From positions 1-6,474 of the forward strand of contig JALVEF010000535.1 in NCBI GenBank assembly GCA_027031185.1: a stretch of DNA of 6,474 bases. The letters are read 5' to 3'. The stretch is from Saprospiraceae bacterium (GTDB lineage: Bacteria > Bacteroidota > Bacteroidia > Chitinophagales > Saprospiraceae). The notes beneath the pieces are model-generated. The model was not told the origin of the DNA, ran no database searches, and saw only the letters and a program-made list of their open reading frames with translations. Position numbers and translations under genes: made by a program. Shown in pieces: positions 1-6,259 of the stretch. The stretch's first letter is position 1; every line of letters starts with the position of its first letter.

Positions 1-936
1 CTGGAAGTGACCGGCTTTCAGTTTGGCTGGATTATCCGGTATCCGGGCCGCGATAAGGAGCTGGGTACCCGCGATTTCAGAAAGATAAGCGGTTCCAATC
101 CGGTGGGCCAGGTGTGGGAAGACAAGCGCAATTGGGACGACTTACTTGTGGACAAGATCGTATTGCCCAAGGGTCGCAAAGTGCGCGTCAAGGTGCAAGC
201 CCGGGATGTACTACATAGCTTCTATTTGCCCCACTTCCGCGTCAAGATGGACGCCGTGCCTGGCATGCCGACTTATGTGGTCTTTACACCAAAATATACC
301 ACGGAGGAGTATCGTCAAAAGCTCTCGAAGATTCCCGAATATCAGGTGCCCGCAGACCCGGCAGATCCGGATGGGCCAAAAAAATGGGAGGTCTTTAAAT
401 ACGAATTGGCTTGTGCCGAGCTGTGCGGCGTCGGCCACTTCAGCATGCGGCGCGAAGTCGTGGTGGTGACGCCCGAAGAATATGAAGCCTGGCTGAGCAA
501 GCAAAAGCCTTACTATGAGACGTCAATCAAAAAGGCAGAACCGGTGCCCGCTACGGTGTCGGCAGCCTTCGACAAAATGTTGTCGGCAGGCGAGGGCAGT
601 ATCAAACTGGAGCATGTCCATTTTAAGACGGGCTCGGCCGAACTGACGGAGGACTCGCGGTCCGAACTGGACCAACTGGCCGAGACGCTGAAGAAACATG
701 CTGATATCCGGATTGAGATCAGCGGCCATACGGACAATCAAGGAAATGCCGCCGCCAATATGGCCTTGTCGCAAAAGCGGGCGGATGCCGTGGTCGCCTA
801 TCTGCAAAAAGCCGGTGTCAACGGCAATATGTTGGTAGCCAAGGGCTATGGCGATACCAAGCCGGTGGCATCCAACGACACGCCCGAAGGGCGGGCCCAA
901 AACAGACGCACGGAGGCGAAAGTTCTCAAGGACTAA
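1..936 (+). CDS. coxB: Cytochrome c oxidase subunit II (5'-truncated) with C-terminal OmpA-like peptidoglycan-binding domain
   Basis: Subunit II accepts electrons from cytochrome c at the binuclear CuA centre in the periplasm and passes them to subunit I. The frame is open from base 1, so the N-terminal membrane helices lie upstream. A GTG at position 7 is internal and is not the start. In visible numbering, residues 1-16 are the aromatic strand (GFQFGWIIRYPG). Residues 69-90 carry DVLHSFYLPHFRVKMDAVPG with CuA ligand H72. Residues 138-149 carry the rest of CuA: C138, E140, C142, H146 and M149. After about residue 170 a 20-30 residue linker leads into an OmpA-like domain (about 191-311) with HFKTGSAEL, SGHTDNQG, LSQKRADAVVAYL, KGYGDTKP and GRAQNRRTE. 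D245 and R260 match the pair that binds the diaminopimelate of peptidoglycan in this family. There is no CXXCH, so this is not a caa3-type cytochrome c fusion. The gene ends in TAA, 48 bp before coxA. The subunit II call is very secure; the fusion is read directly from one uninterrupted frame. Confidence 0.96.
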   Translation: MEVTGFQFGWIIRYPGRDKELGTRDFRKISGSNPVGQVWEDKRNWDDLLVDKIVLPKGRKVRVKVQARDVLHSFYLPHFRVKMDAVPGMPTYVVFTPKYTTEEYRQKLSKIPEYQVPADPADPDGPKKWEVFKYELACAELCGVGHFSMRREVVVVTPEEYEAWLSKQKPYYETSIKKAEPVPATVSAAFDKMLSAGEGSIKLEHVHFKTGSAELTEDSRSELDQLAETLKKHADIRIEISGHTDNQGNAAANMALSQKRADAVVAYLQKAGVNGNMLVAKGYGDTKPVASNDTPEGRAQNRRTEAKVLKD

Positions 937-984
937 TGTGCGTCGGTCAAATCGAATTCTTTAATCCGCTATAACATAAACGCA

Positions 985-2835
985 ATGGAGAAGTCCACGC
1001 TCTTTGTTGATGATGAAAAACTCTTGAAAGACAAGGGCTACGATGATCATTTCCATGAGCATCATCACGACGAAGACCCGTACCAGTCCAACTTCATTAC
1101 GAAGTACATCTTCTCGATGGACCACAAGATGATAGCCAAGCAGTTTTTGCTTACTGGTATGTTTTGGGCCATCATCGGTGCGGCCATGTCTGTTATCTTT
1201 CGCTTGCAATTGGGATTTCCGGCCGAGAGTCTCACCTGGCTCAAGCCGCTGCTGGGCAAGTGGATTGTGGTAAACAGTCAGGGTGTCGGCCATTTGAGTA
1301 CGGAGTTTTATTACGCCATGGTGACGATGCACGGGACGATCATCGTCTTTTTCGTGCTAACGGCCGGCTTGAGCGGAACGTTTAGCAACTTGCTCATTCC
1401 GCTGCAGATAGGGGCACGTGATATGGCTTCGCCGCTGCTCAATATGATGTCCTATTGGTTTTTCTTTCTGGCGAGCGTGGTAATGTTTATTTCGCTGTTT
1501 GTGAGTACCGGCCCGTTTTCGGGGGGCTGGGTAGCCTATCCGCCACTGAGCGCCTTGCCGCAGGCGATGTCGGGATCCGGGACAGGTATGACGCTGTGGC
1601 TGATTAGTCTGACGCTCTTTGTGGTGTCGGTCCTGCTCGGTGGGCTGAATTACGTGACGACGGTGCTGAACCTGCGCACTAAGGGAATGAGCATGTGGCG
1701 TCTGCCGCTGACGATCTGGTCGTTTTTTATTACGGCGATTATCGGCTTGCTGTCATTCCCGGTACTGGTGGCCGGCTTTCTGTTGCTGATGGCAGATCGC
1801 AGCCTGGGTACCAGCTTCTATTTGAGTGAGATCTTCATCAATGGCCATGCGCTGGATAATGTGGGGGGGAGCCCGGTATTGTATCAGCACTTGTTCTGGT
1901 TTTTGGGTCACCCGGAAGTGTATATCATCATCTTGCCGGCGATGGGTATCGTGTCGGAGGTGATGTCCACGCACGCGCGCAAGCCGATTTTCGGCTATAA
2001 GGCGATGGTCATCTCAATCGCTTCGATTGCGTTTTTGTCCTTTTTGGTCTGGGCGCATCACATGTTTGTCTCGGGGATGAATCCCTTCATCGCCAACTTC
2101 TTCACCATCTTCACGCTGATCATCGCGGTGCCTTCCGCCGTGAAAGTATTCAACTGGATATCGACACTCTACAAAGGAAATTTGACACTTAATACGCCGA
2201 TGCTGTTTGCGATCGGCTTTGTATCCATGTTCATATCCGGTGGATTGACCGGATTGTATTTGGGCAATTCCGCCATTGATATACAGATGCACGACACGTA
2301 TTTCGTGGTGGCTCACTTCCATATCGTGATGGGTGTGGCGGCCTTTTTCGGGATGTTTGCCGGCGTGTATCACTGGTTTCCCAAGATGTTTGGCCGCTTT
2401 ATGAATGAGACGTTGGGCAAAATCCACTTTTGGGGGACGATGCTGACGGCTTATTTGATATTCTGGCCGATGCACTATATGGGTTTGGCCGGTGTGCCGC
2501 GGCGGTATTATAAGTTTGACGTGTTTGATACTTTCTCTCAGTTTTCAGAGTTGAACAAGTTTATCACCGTAATGGCGATTATCGCGTTTTTCGTACAGTT
2601 GGTATTTGTGACCAACTTTTTCCACAGCATGTTTTTTGGCAAGAAGGTAAGGAGCAAGAACCCGTGGAAGTCCACTACGCTGGAATGGACGACGCCGATT
2701 TTGCCCGGACACGGCAACTGGCCGGGCAAGCTGCCTACGGTGCAGCGCTGGGCGTATGATTATGGTAAAGACGGCTTTGACTTTATTCCGCAGATCCAGC
2801 CGAAGCTGGACGGCGAGACGAGTGCCGTACATTAG
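985..2835 (+). CDS. coxA: Cytochrome c oxidase subunit I (A1-type heme-copper oxidase, catalytic subunit)
   Basis: Integral membrane subunit that reduces O2 to water at heme a3-CuB and pumps protons. The length, 616 aa, is normal for Bacteroidota. All ligands are visible: H116 (MHGTI) and H446 for low-spin heme; H309, H358 and H359 for CuB; Y313 for the His-Tyr cross-link (GHPEVY); H444 for heme a3 (VAHFHIV). The D-channel is complete (N135, D146, N153, ending at E311), which with the HPEV motif makes it an A1 enzyme. The K-channel lysine is K387 in AVPSAVKVF, with Ser384 where many homologues have Thr. A cytoplasmic His/acid-rich segment (about 21-31) precedes the first helix. The soluble tail (560-616) has the Bacteroidota-style GNWPGKLP. 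Start: this ATG precedes the family's N-terminus directly; the 48-bp leader is A/T-rich and has no clear Shine-Dalgarno, as is usual in this phylum. ctaB follows after 13 bp. I see nothing in the 937-984 gap beyond a leader. Confidence 0.98.
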   Translation: MEKSTLFVDDEKLLKDKGYDDHFHEHHHDEDPYQSNFITKYIFSMDHKMIAKQFLLTGMFWAIIGAAMSVIFRLQLGFPAESLTWLKPLLGKWIVVNSQGVGHLSTEFYYAMVTMHGTIIVFFVLTAGLSGTFSNLLIPLQIGARDMASPLLNMMSYWFFFLASVVMFISLFVSTGPFSGGWVAYPPLSALPQAMSGSGTGMTLWLISLTLFVVSVLLGGLNYVTTVLNLRTKGMSMWRLPLTIWSFFITAIIGLLSFPVLVAGFLLLMADRSLGTSFYLSEIFINGHALDNVGGSPVLYQHLFWFLGHPEVYIIILPAMGIVSEVMSTHARKPIFGYKAMVISIASIAFLSFLVWAHHMFVSGMNPFIANFFTIFTLIIAVPSAVKVFNWISTLYKGNLTLNTPMLFAIGFVSMFISGGLTGLYLGNSAIDIQMHDTYFVVAHFHIVMGVAAFFGMFAGVYHWFPKMFGRFMNETLGKIHFWGTMLTAYLIFWPMHYMGLAGVPRRYYKFDVFDTFSQFSELNKFITVMAIIAFFVQLVFVTNFFHSMFFGKKVRSKNPWKSTTLEWTTPILPGHGNWPGKLPTVQRWAYDYGKDGFDFIPQIQPKLDGETSAVH

Positions 2836-2848
2836 ATTGGGATAGTGC

Positions 2849-3733
2849 ATGAAGCGGGCGTTGACCATACAACTGGCGGCAGCCGGGTCGTACCTGAAGG
2901 ACTTGGTGGAACTGACGAAGTTTCGCCTGGGTACGCTTGTGATATTTTCATCGGTGGCGTCGCTGTATGTCGTGTCGCGCGGGCAAGCGGACATGTTGAG
3001 TTATGTGCTGCTGGGCCTGGGTGGCTTTTTGATCACGGGTGCGGCCAATGCACTGAACGAGATCCTGGAGCGCGACTTTGACGCGATGATGGAAAGGACC
3101 AAGGACCGGCCGTTGCCGGCCGGTAGGATGTCGTCGTCGGAGGCGGTGTTTTATGCAGGTGTGATGATATTAGTCGGTACGGTCTTTCTGGTGTTGTTGC
3201 ATCCGTTGACGGCGTTTCTGGCTATGATATCGCTGGTGCTGTACGCTTTTATTTATACGCCGCTCAAGCGGGTGACCAACTTGTCGGTGCTGGTGGGTGC
3301 TGTGCCCGGGGCGATGCCTTTGTTGATAGGCGGCGTGGCCTATCACGGGAGTTTGCAGGTGGAGGCGTTGTACTTGTTTGCTGTGCAGTTTTTCTGGCAG
3401 TTTGGTCACTTCTGGGCCATTGCCTGGCTGGCTGATGAGGATTACAAGCGCGCCGGTTATCGGCTATTGCCTTTCGACGGGCGCAAGACGCGTCGCGTGG
3501 GTTTGATATCGGTGTTGAGTAGTGTGCCGATGCTGTTTTTTTCTGTTGCGCTTATGCTGCGACAACCGTTGCACTTGCCGATGATGTTGTTGGTGGTGGG
3601 GAGTGGACTATACTTTCTGTATCGCAGCTATGAACTGTACCGCAAGCCGTCAGATGCGTCGGCGCGAGGCCTGATGTATGCGTCCTTTATTTATTTGCCG
3701 GTAGTGTTGGTCGGTTTTATGTGGGGGGTATGA
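2849..3733 (+). CDS. ctaB: Protoheme IX farnesyltransferase (heme O synthase)
   Basis: UbiA-superfamily membrane prenyltransferase that adds a farnesyl group to protoheme IX to give heme O, the precursor of heme A for the oxidase encoded around it. At 294 aa it has typical length. First Asp-rich motif: residues 70-78 NEILERDFD, then MERTKDRPLPAGRM (81-94). Other landmarks are YTPLKR (136-141), the GAVPGAMPLLIG loop (150-161), and the second motif around 184-204 (HFWAIAWLADEDYKRAGY). Roughly nine hydrophobic helices are visible. Two positions differ from the textbook motif: Glu74 stands where proteobacterial enzymes have the first Asp (my recollection is that Glu is common in Bacteroidota), and Gly186 precedes HFW where Pro is usual. 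The ATG lies 13 bp after coxA with only a weak GGGA upstream; a GTG at 2845 is in another frame. The stop overlaps the coxC start as ATGA, so translational coupling is likely. No ctaA is in the window. Confidence 0.96.
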   Translation: MKRALTIQLAAAGSYLKDLVELTKFRLGTLVIFSSVASLYVVSRGQADMLSYVLLGLGGFLITGAANALNEILERDFDAMMERTKDRPLPAGRMSSSEAVFYAGVMILVGTVFLVLLHPLTAFLAMISLVLYAFIYTPLKRVTNLSVLVGAVPGAMPLLIGGVAYHGSLQVEALYLFAVQFFWQFGHFWAIAWLADEDYKRAGYRLLPFDGRKTRRVGLISVLSSVPMLFFSVALMLRQPLHLPMMLLVVGSGLYFLYRSYELYRKPSDASARGLMYASFIYLPVVLVGFMWGV

Positions 3734-4320
3734 CAAGAGTAATGACAGACATACATGGACAAAATATGGAACGCCGCAGCCGGATTCATCCGCACAAGCT
3801 GGCGCTATGGATTGGCCTGGCGTCCATTATGATGATGTTTGTGGCCCTGACGAGCGCGTATCTTGTTAAGAAAGGTGGGGGCGAATGGCTGGACTTTGAA
3901 GTACCGCAGATTTTTTACTTCAATGCCTTTGTACTAATCTTTAGCAGTGTGTTGTTGCAGGCGTCCTATGTGGGCTTCAAGCGGGGGCATGAGAAGACCT
4001 ACAAGTATGGTCTGGCCGGTGCCTTTGTCCTGGGTATTGTGTTTGTGATCTTGCAGTACAAGGGCTGGCAGGCCTTGTACGACCTGGGTATCTATTTGTC
4101 GGGCAATCCGTCCGGCTCGTTTTTGTACATTATCTCCGGGTTGCATGCGCTGCATGTGATCGGCGGCATTGTCGCCCTGTTGGTGGCATTGATATTTGCA
4201 TTTCGGCTTCGCTTTGTGCCGACAAAGCGGAGGCGAAACCGGTTTGAACTGGTCATCCACTATTGGCACTTTATGGGCTTTTTGTGGTTGTACCTGTTGA
4301 TTTTCTTGTTTTCCATCTGA
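3730..4320 (+). CDS. coxC: Cytochrome c oxidase subunit III, short form (first of two)
   Basis: Membrane subunit of the oxidase core; subunit III stabilises subunit I turnover and proton uptake. From the chosen start it is 196 aa with five predicted helices (about 24-46, 61-81, 93-109, 131-158, 175-195). It thus lacks the first two of the seven helices of mitochondrial-type subunit III, as is usual in Bacteroidota. Family landmarks: IHPHKLALWIGL, LTSAYLVKKGGGEW (40-53), QYKGWQALYDLGIYL (109-123), GSFLYIISGLHALHVIGG (129-146) and HYWHFMGFLWLYL (177-189). Start choice: the ATG at 3730 forms an ATGA overlap with the ctaB stop and lies just after a G-run. GTG 3721, ATG 3742 and ATG 3766 are in frame and cannot be excluded; they change only the unconserved N-terminus. 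The gene contains a long inverted repeat at 4201-4238. The second subunit III follows after 15 bp. Confidence 0.93.
   Translation: MTRVMTDIHGQNMERRSRIHPHKLALWIGLASIMMMFVALTSAYLVKKGGGEWLDFEVPQIFYFNAFVLIFSSVLLQASYVGFKRGHEKTYKYGLAGAFVLGIVFVILQYKGWQALYDLGIYLSGNPSGSFLYIISGLHALHVIGGIVALLVALIFAFRLRFVPTKRRRNRFELVIHYWHFMGFLWLYLLIFLFSI
4201..4238 (+). repeat. Long imperfect inverted repeat (hairpin) inside coxC
   Basis: Bases 4201-4217 and 4222-4238 are complementary across a 4-base loop (GCCG). Fifteen of 17 positions are Watson-Crick pairs, one is G-U (4209/4230) and one is a G-G mismatch (4206/4233). The inner eight pairs (CGCTTTGT / ACAAAGCG) are perfect. It lies in coding sequence for the Arg-rich loop between helices 4 and 5 (residues 158-170). 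No T-run follows, so it does not look like an intrinsic terminator. The pairing is read directly; any role in RNA stability or translation is inference. Confidence 0.7.
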
Positions 4321-4335
4321 CCAAAACCATTTGAT

Positions 4336-5184
4336 ATGGCAGATCATAGTACAGTGGCGGAAGCACATCATGAGGTAGATTACGGGCCGGCCTGGAAGGG
4401 AGCGGACAAACCCCTCAAGGCAGGCTACGGCAAGCTGATGATGTGGTACTTCCTGTTGACGGATGCGTTTACGTTTTCCGGCTTTTTGATTTCGTATGCC
4501 ACCTTGCGGGCGAGTTCGTTGACGTGGCCGGATTCGGATTTTGTATTTTCCACGTTCCCGGGTGGCCTTCACCACATGCCACTGATATTCGTGACCTTGA
4601 TGACCTTTGTACTGATCGTCAGCTCGGTCACGATGGTGCGTGCGGTACAGGAAGGAAAACGTGAGAATAAGAACGGCGCCGCCTTTTGGTTGGGGATGAC
4701 CATCATCGGTGGGCTTACCTTTCTGGGCTGCCAGGCCTGGGAGTGGACCAATCTGATCAAGAACGAAGGGATGACCCTCTTTACCAATCCGTTTGGCAAG
4801 CACACCACGGATGGGGTGTATATCAACGAGGATGGGAGCGAAGGCGAGCACTTTGCCGCGGGTGCCAACTACATCGTGCACCGCCACCACGGCCAGTGGG
4901 CTCCGAAAAAATACAAGGTACTCTCAGGCCCGGAAAAGGGACAGGTTAAGTACCAGGCCTTCGGGCCGCGCGAATTTGGCGCCCTGTTTTTCGTGATCAC
5001 TGGCTTCCACGGCTTTCACGTCTTCTCCGGCGTGGTGATACTCTTTATTATCATGCTGAATGTGATCAGCGGGGTCTATGTCAAGCGCCGCAACGGCTAT
5101 GAAATGGTGGAAAAAGTGGGCCTGTACTGGCACTTTGTAGACCTGGTATGGGTGTTTGTCTTCCTGGTATTTTATCTGCTCTAA
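4336..5184 (+). CDS. coxC: Cytochrome c oxidase subunit III, second paralogue, with soluble insert
   Basis: Second subunit III-family protein, 282 aa. A cytoplasmic N-terminus rich in His and acidic residues is followed by KPLKAGYGKLMMWYFLL and five predicted helices (about 33-57, 81-103, 114-138, 214-247, 261-281). The C-terminal signature YEMVEKVGLYWHFVDLVWVF (255-274) and GFHGFHVFSG (223-232) secure the family. Between helices 3 and 4 lies a hydrophilic stretch of about 70 residues (142-212) absent from canonical subunit III and expected outside the membrane. It has a His patch (VHRHHG, 181-186). Bacteroidota homologues are known to me with inserts here, often longer. Asp43 (LLTDAFTFSGF) occupies the place of the carboxylate, Glu in bovine and Paracoccus enzymes, that is the classical DCCD target. 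The ATG follows coxC by 15 bp and coxD starts 12 bp after the TAA, so all are probably co-transcribed. The family call is firm; whether it sits in the same complex as the short paralogue is inferred. Confidence 0.95.
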   Translation: MADHSTVAEAHHEVDYGPAWKGADKPLKAGYGKLMMWYFLLTDAFTFSGFLISYATLRASSLTWPDSDFVFSTFPGGLHHMPLIFVTLMTFVLIVSSVTMVRAVQEGKRENKNGAAFWLGMTIIGGLTFLGCQAWEWTNLIKNEGMTLFTNPFGKHTTDGVYINEDGSEGEHFAAGANYIVHRHHGQWAPKKYKVLSGPEKGQVKYQAFGPREFGALFFVITGFHGFHVFSGVVILFIIMLNVISGVYVKRRNGYEMVEKVGLYWHFVDLVWVFVFLVFYLL

Positions 5185-5196
5185 ATCGGACAAGCT

Positions 5197-5616
5197 ATGG
5201 CACATCTCTCTTATGAAGAAGCAAAAAAGGCCGTCATACGGGGATTGATTATCCTGGGCGCCATCACCATTATCGAAGTCATCATCGCGCTGCTGGCCAA
5301 AGGCCATATGATCGAAGGCTTCCACATGAATAAGCTATTGTACGGTTTTTTGATGGCGGTCTTTAGCATAATTAAGGCCCTGTTTATCCTGGGCGAATTC
5401 ATGCATCTGAAGTACGAGTCCAAGGCGCTCCGGGTGGGGCTGGCTCTGCCGTTTATCCTGATCTTGTGGGCGATCATCGCCTTTGTCCACGATGGCAATA
5501 GCTATTTGCAGCGGCGTCTTGACAGTGGCAATGTCATCCCTGTGGAGATGCCTCCCGTGCCCGTGCTCCCGGCCCATGAAACACCCGCCGAACACGGTGA
5601 ACATGTGAAGAAATAA
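5197..5616 (+). CDS. coxD: Cytochrome c oxidase subunit IV family protein
   Basis: Small membrane subunit of bacterial A-type oxidases, 139 aa, with three helices (about 14-35, 48-68, 79-98). The subunit IV family is recognised by helix 2 leading into GEFMHLKYESK (66-76) and by helix 3 ending FVHDGNSY. After residue 112 comes a Pro-, Glu- and His-rich tail (PVEMPPVPVLPAHETP) that looks disordered and is probably on one soluble face. It starts 12 bp after the second coxC (weak GGA upstream) and is followed three bases after its TAA by a terminator hairpin, so it is probably the last gene of the main transcript. In the family this subunit is thought to help assemble or stabilise the CuB/heme a3 core; the sequence itself shows no cofactor ligands. 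Position in the operon and the FMHLKYE motif make the call secure. Confidence 0.92.
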   Translation: MAHLSYEEAKKAVIRGLIILGAITIIEVIIALLAKGHMIEGFHMNKLLYGFLMAVFSIIKALFILGEFMHLKYESKALRVGLALPFILILWAIIAFVHDGNSYLQRRLDSGNVIPVEMPPVPVLPAHETPAEHGEHVKK

Positions 5617-5618
5617 CC

Positions 5619-5650
5619 GATAGACCGGCGGGCGTCGGTCTATCCGTTTT
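5619..5650 (+). terminator. Rho-independent terminator after coxD
   Basis: Bases 5619-5629 pair with 5634-5644 to form an 11-bp stem (GATAGACCGGC / GTCGGTCTATC; one G-U at 5628/5635) with a GGGC tetraloop. After two bases (CG) comes a run of four T (5647-5650). It begins three bases after the coxD stop and lies between co-directed genes. The short T-run makes partial read-through into the SCO-like gene possible. Confidence 0.8.
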
Positions 5651-5731
5651 GGCAATAAAGCTCGTTTTGTGTGATCATCCGGTCTCCAGGGCGGGTGGAA
5701 TGTTTTTGCAGGAGCACTAACGATACGTTCT

Positions 5732-6259
5732 ATGCGAAAATGGACGGCATATCTCATAGCCTTCGCCATCTTGGTAGGTATGCCATTCCTGGGCTTATAC
5801 TACGTGCACAAGGGTGTCCGCTATCGCAAGGATCTCTTCGCCCAAATGAAAGATTACGGCGCGGTGGCGCCGTTTGGTTTGGGGGACAGCACGTCCGCAG
5901 GCCGGGTGGTTGTTGTCTTCTTCAGGCAGGGTGCGCCGGTGACAGATAGTATTATTGCCAGTGTGCACCGGCAGTTTGACGGGCGGCAAGACGTGTTGTT
6001 TTTTACCGATGTACCGGCCGATGTTGCGATGGATTCGCTGCAAATTGCCCCGCTGCCGCCGGATCGTGCAGCTATGCTACGTGCGAAAGTCCCCGGTAAA
6101 GATTTACACGCTGCCGCCGCCCTAATTGACCCCGACGGCCATCTGCGCCGCTTCTACGATTTGACACGCGAGGACGAAGTGCATCTGCTGGTCCGCCAAA
6201 CCGGCTTATTCCTTGCGCCGCGTAAGCGCGCACTCTCTCCACAATCTCCTTCCCAATGA
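5732..6259 (+). CDS. SCO1/SenC-like membrane-anchored thioredoxin-fold protein lacking the copper-binding cysteines
   Basis: Protein of 175 aa: an N-terminal membrane anchor (about 5-25, WTAYLIAFAILVGMPFLGLYY) followed by a periplasmic domain. Position in the operon and the C-terminal part LIDPDGHLRRFYDLTREDEV (131-150) match SCO proteins, which deliver copper to CuA of subunit II. SCO proteins bind copper with CxxxC plus a His. Here there is no Cys anywhere. By manual alignment the strand RVVVVFF (58-64) runs into Ala68-Pro-Val-Thr-Asp72 where CPxxC-like residues should be, while His126 sits where the SCO His ligand is expected, just before the LIDPDG strand. It is also some 30-50 residues shorter than ordinary SCO proteins, mostly in the middle. 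Direct copper transfer by the usual mechanism is therefore unlikely; a scaffold or assembly role is inference. The start is the first ATG before the anchor; a GGAG at 5711 is rather far upstream. The stop overlaps the next gene as ATGA. SCO-fold membership is probable, function unknown. Confidence 0.72.
   Translation: MRKWTAYLIAFAILVGMPFLGLYYVHKGVRYRKDLFAQMKDYGAVAPFGLGDSTSAGRVVVVFFRQGAPVTDSIIASVHRQFDGRQDVLFFTDVPADVAMDSLQIAPLPPDRAAMLRAKVPGKDLHAAAALIDPDGHLRRFYDLTREDEVHLLVRQTGLFLAPRKRALSPQSPSQ

Noticed and set aside
1..936. Whether coxB might be a caa3-type subunit with a fused cytochrome c
   Set aside because: No CXXCH heme-binding motif occurs anywhere in the visible protein; the C-terminal domain is clearly OmpA-like.
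2014..2475. 153-codon minus-strand frame inside coxA
   Set aside because: Antisense to the most conserved part of subunit I; low-complexity charged product and no family resemblance.
2845..3081. GTG-initiated + strand frame at the start of ctaB
   Set aside because: It overlaps ctaB in another frame and encodes no recognisable sequence, while the ctaB frame carries clear prenyltransferase motifs.
3105..3124. Perfect 8-bp GC-rich hairpin (ACCGGCCG, TTGC loop) in ctaB
   Set aside because: It falls on codons for the conserved DRPLPAGR motif, so protein constraint and GC-rich codons explain it. It has no T-run.
3934..4890. 318-codon open frame on the minus strand across both coxC genes
   Set aside because: It lies antisense to two well-supported membrane genes. 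Its product is rich in His, Gln, Arg and Lys with no recognisable domain, as expected from reading biased codons backwards.
5651..5731. Possible Bacteroidota promoter (TTTG at 5705-5708, TACGTTC at 5724-5730) before the SCO-like gene
   Set aside because: The -7 element is imperfect, the spacing is short, and it abuts the start codon. A promoter here is plausible from context but I cannot place one.
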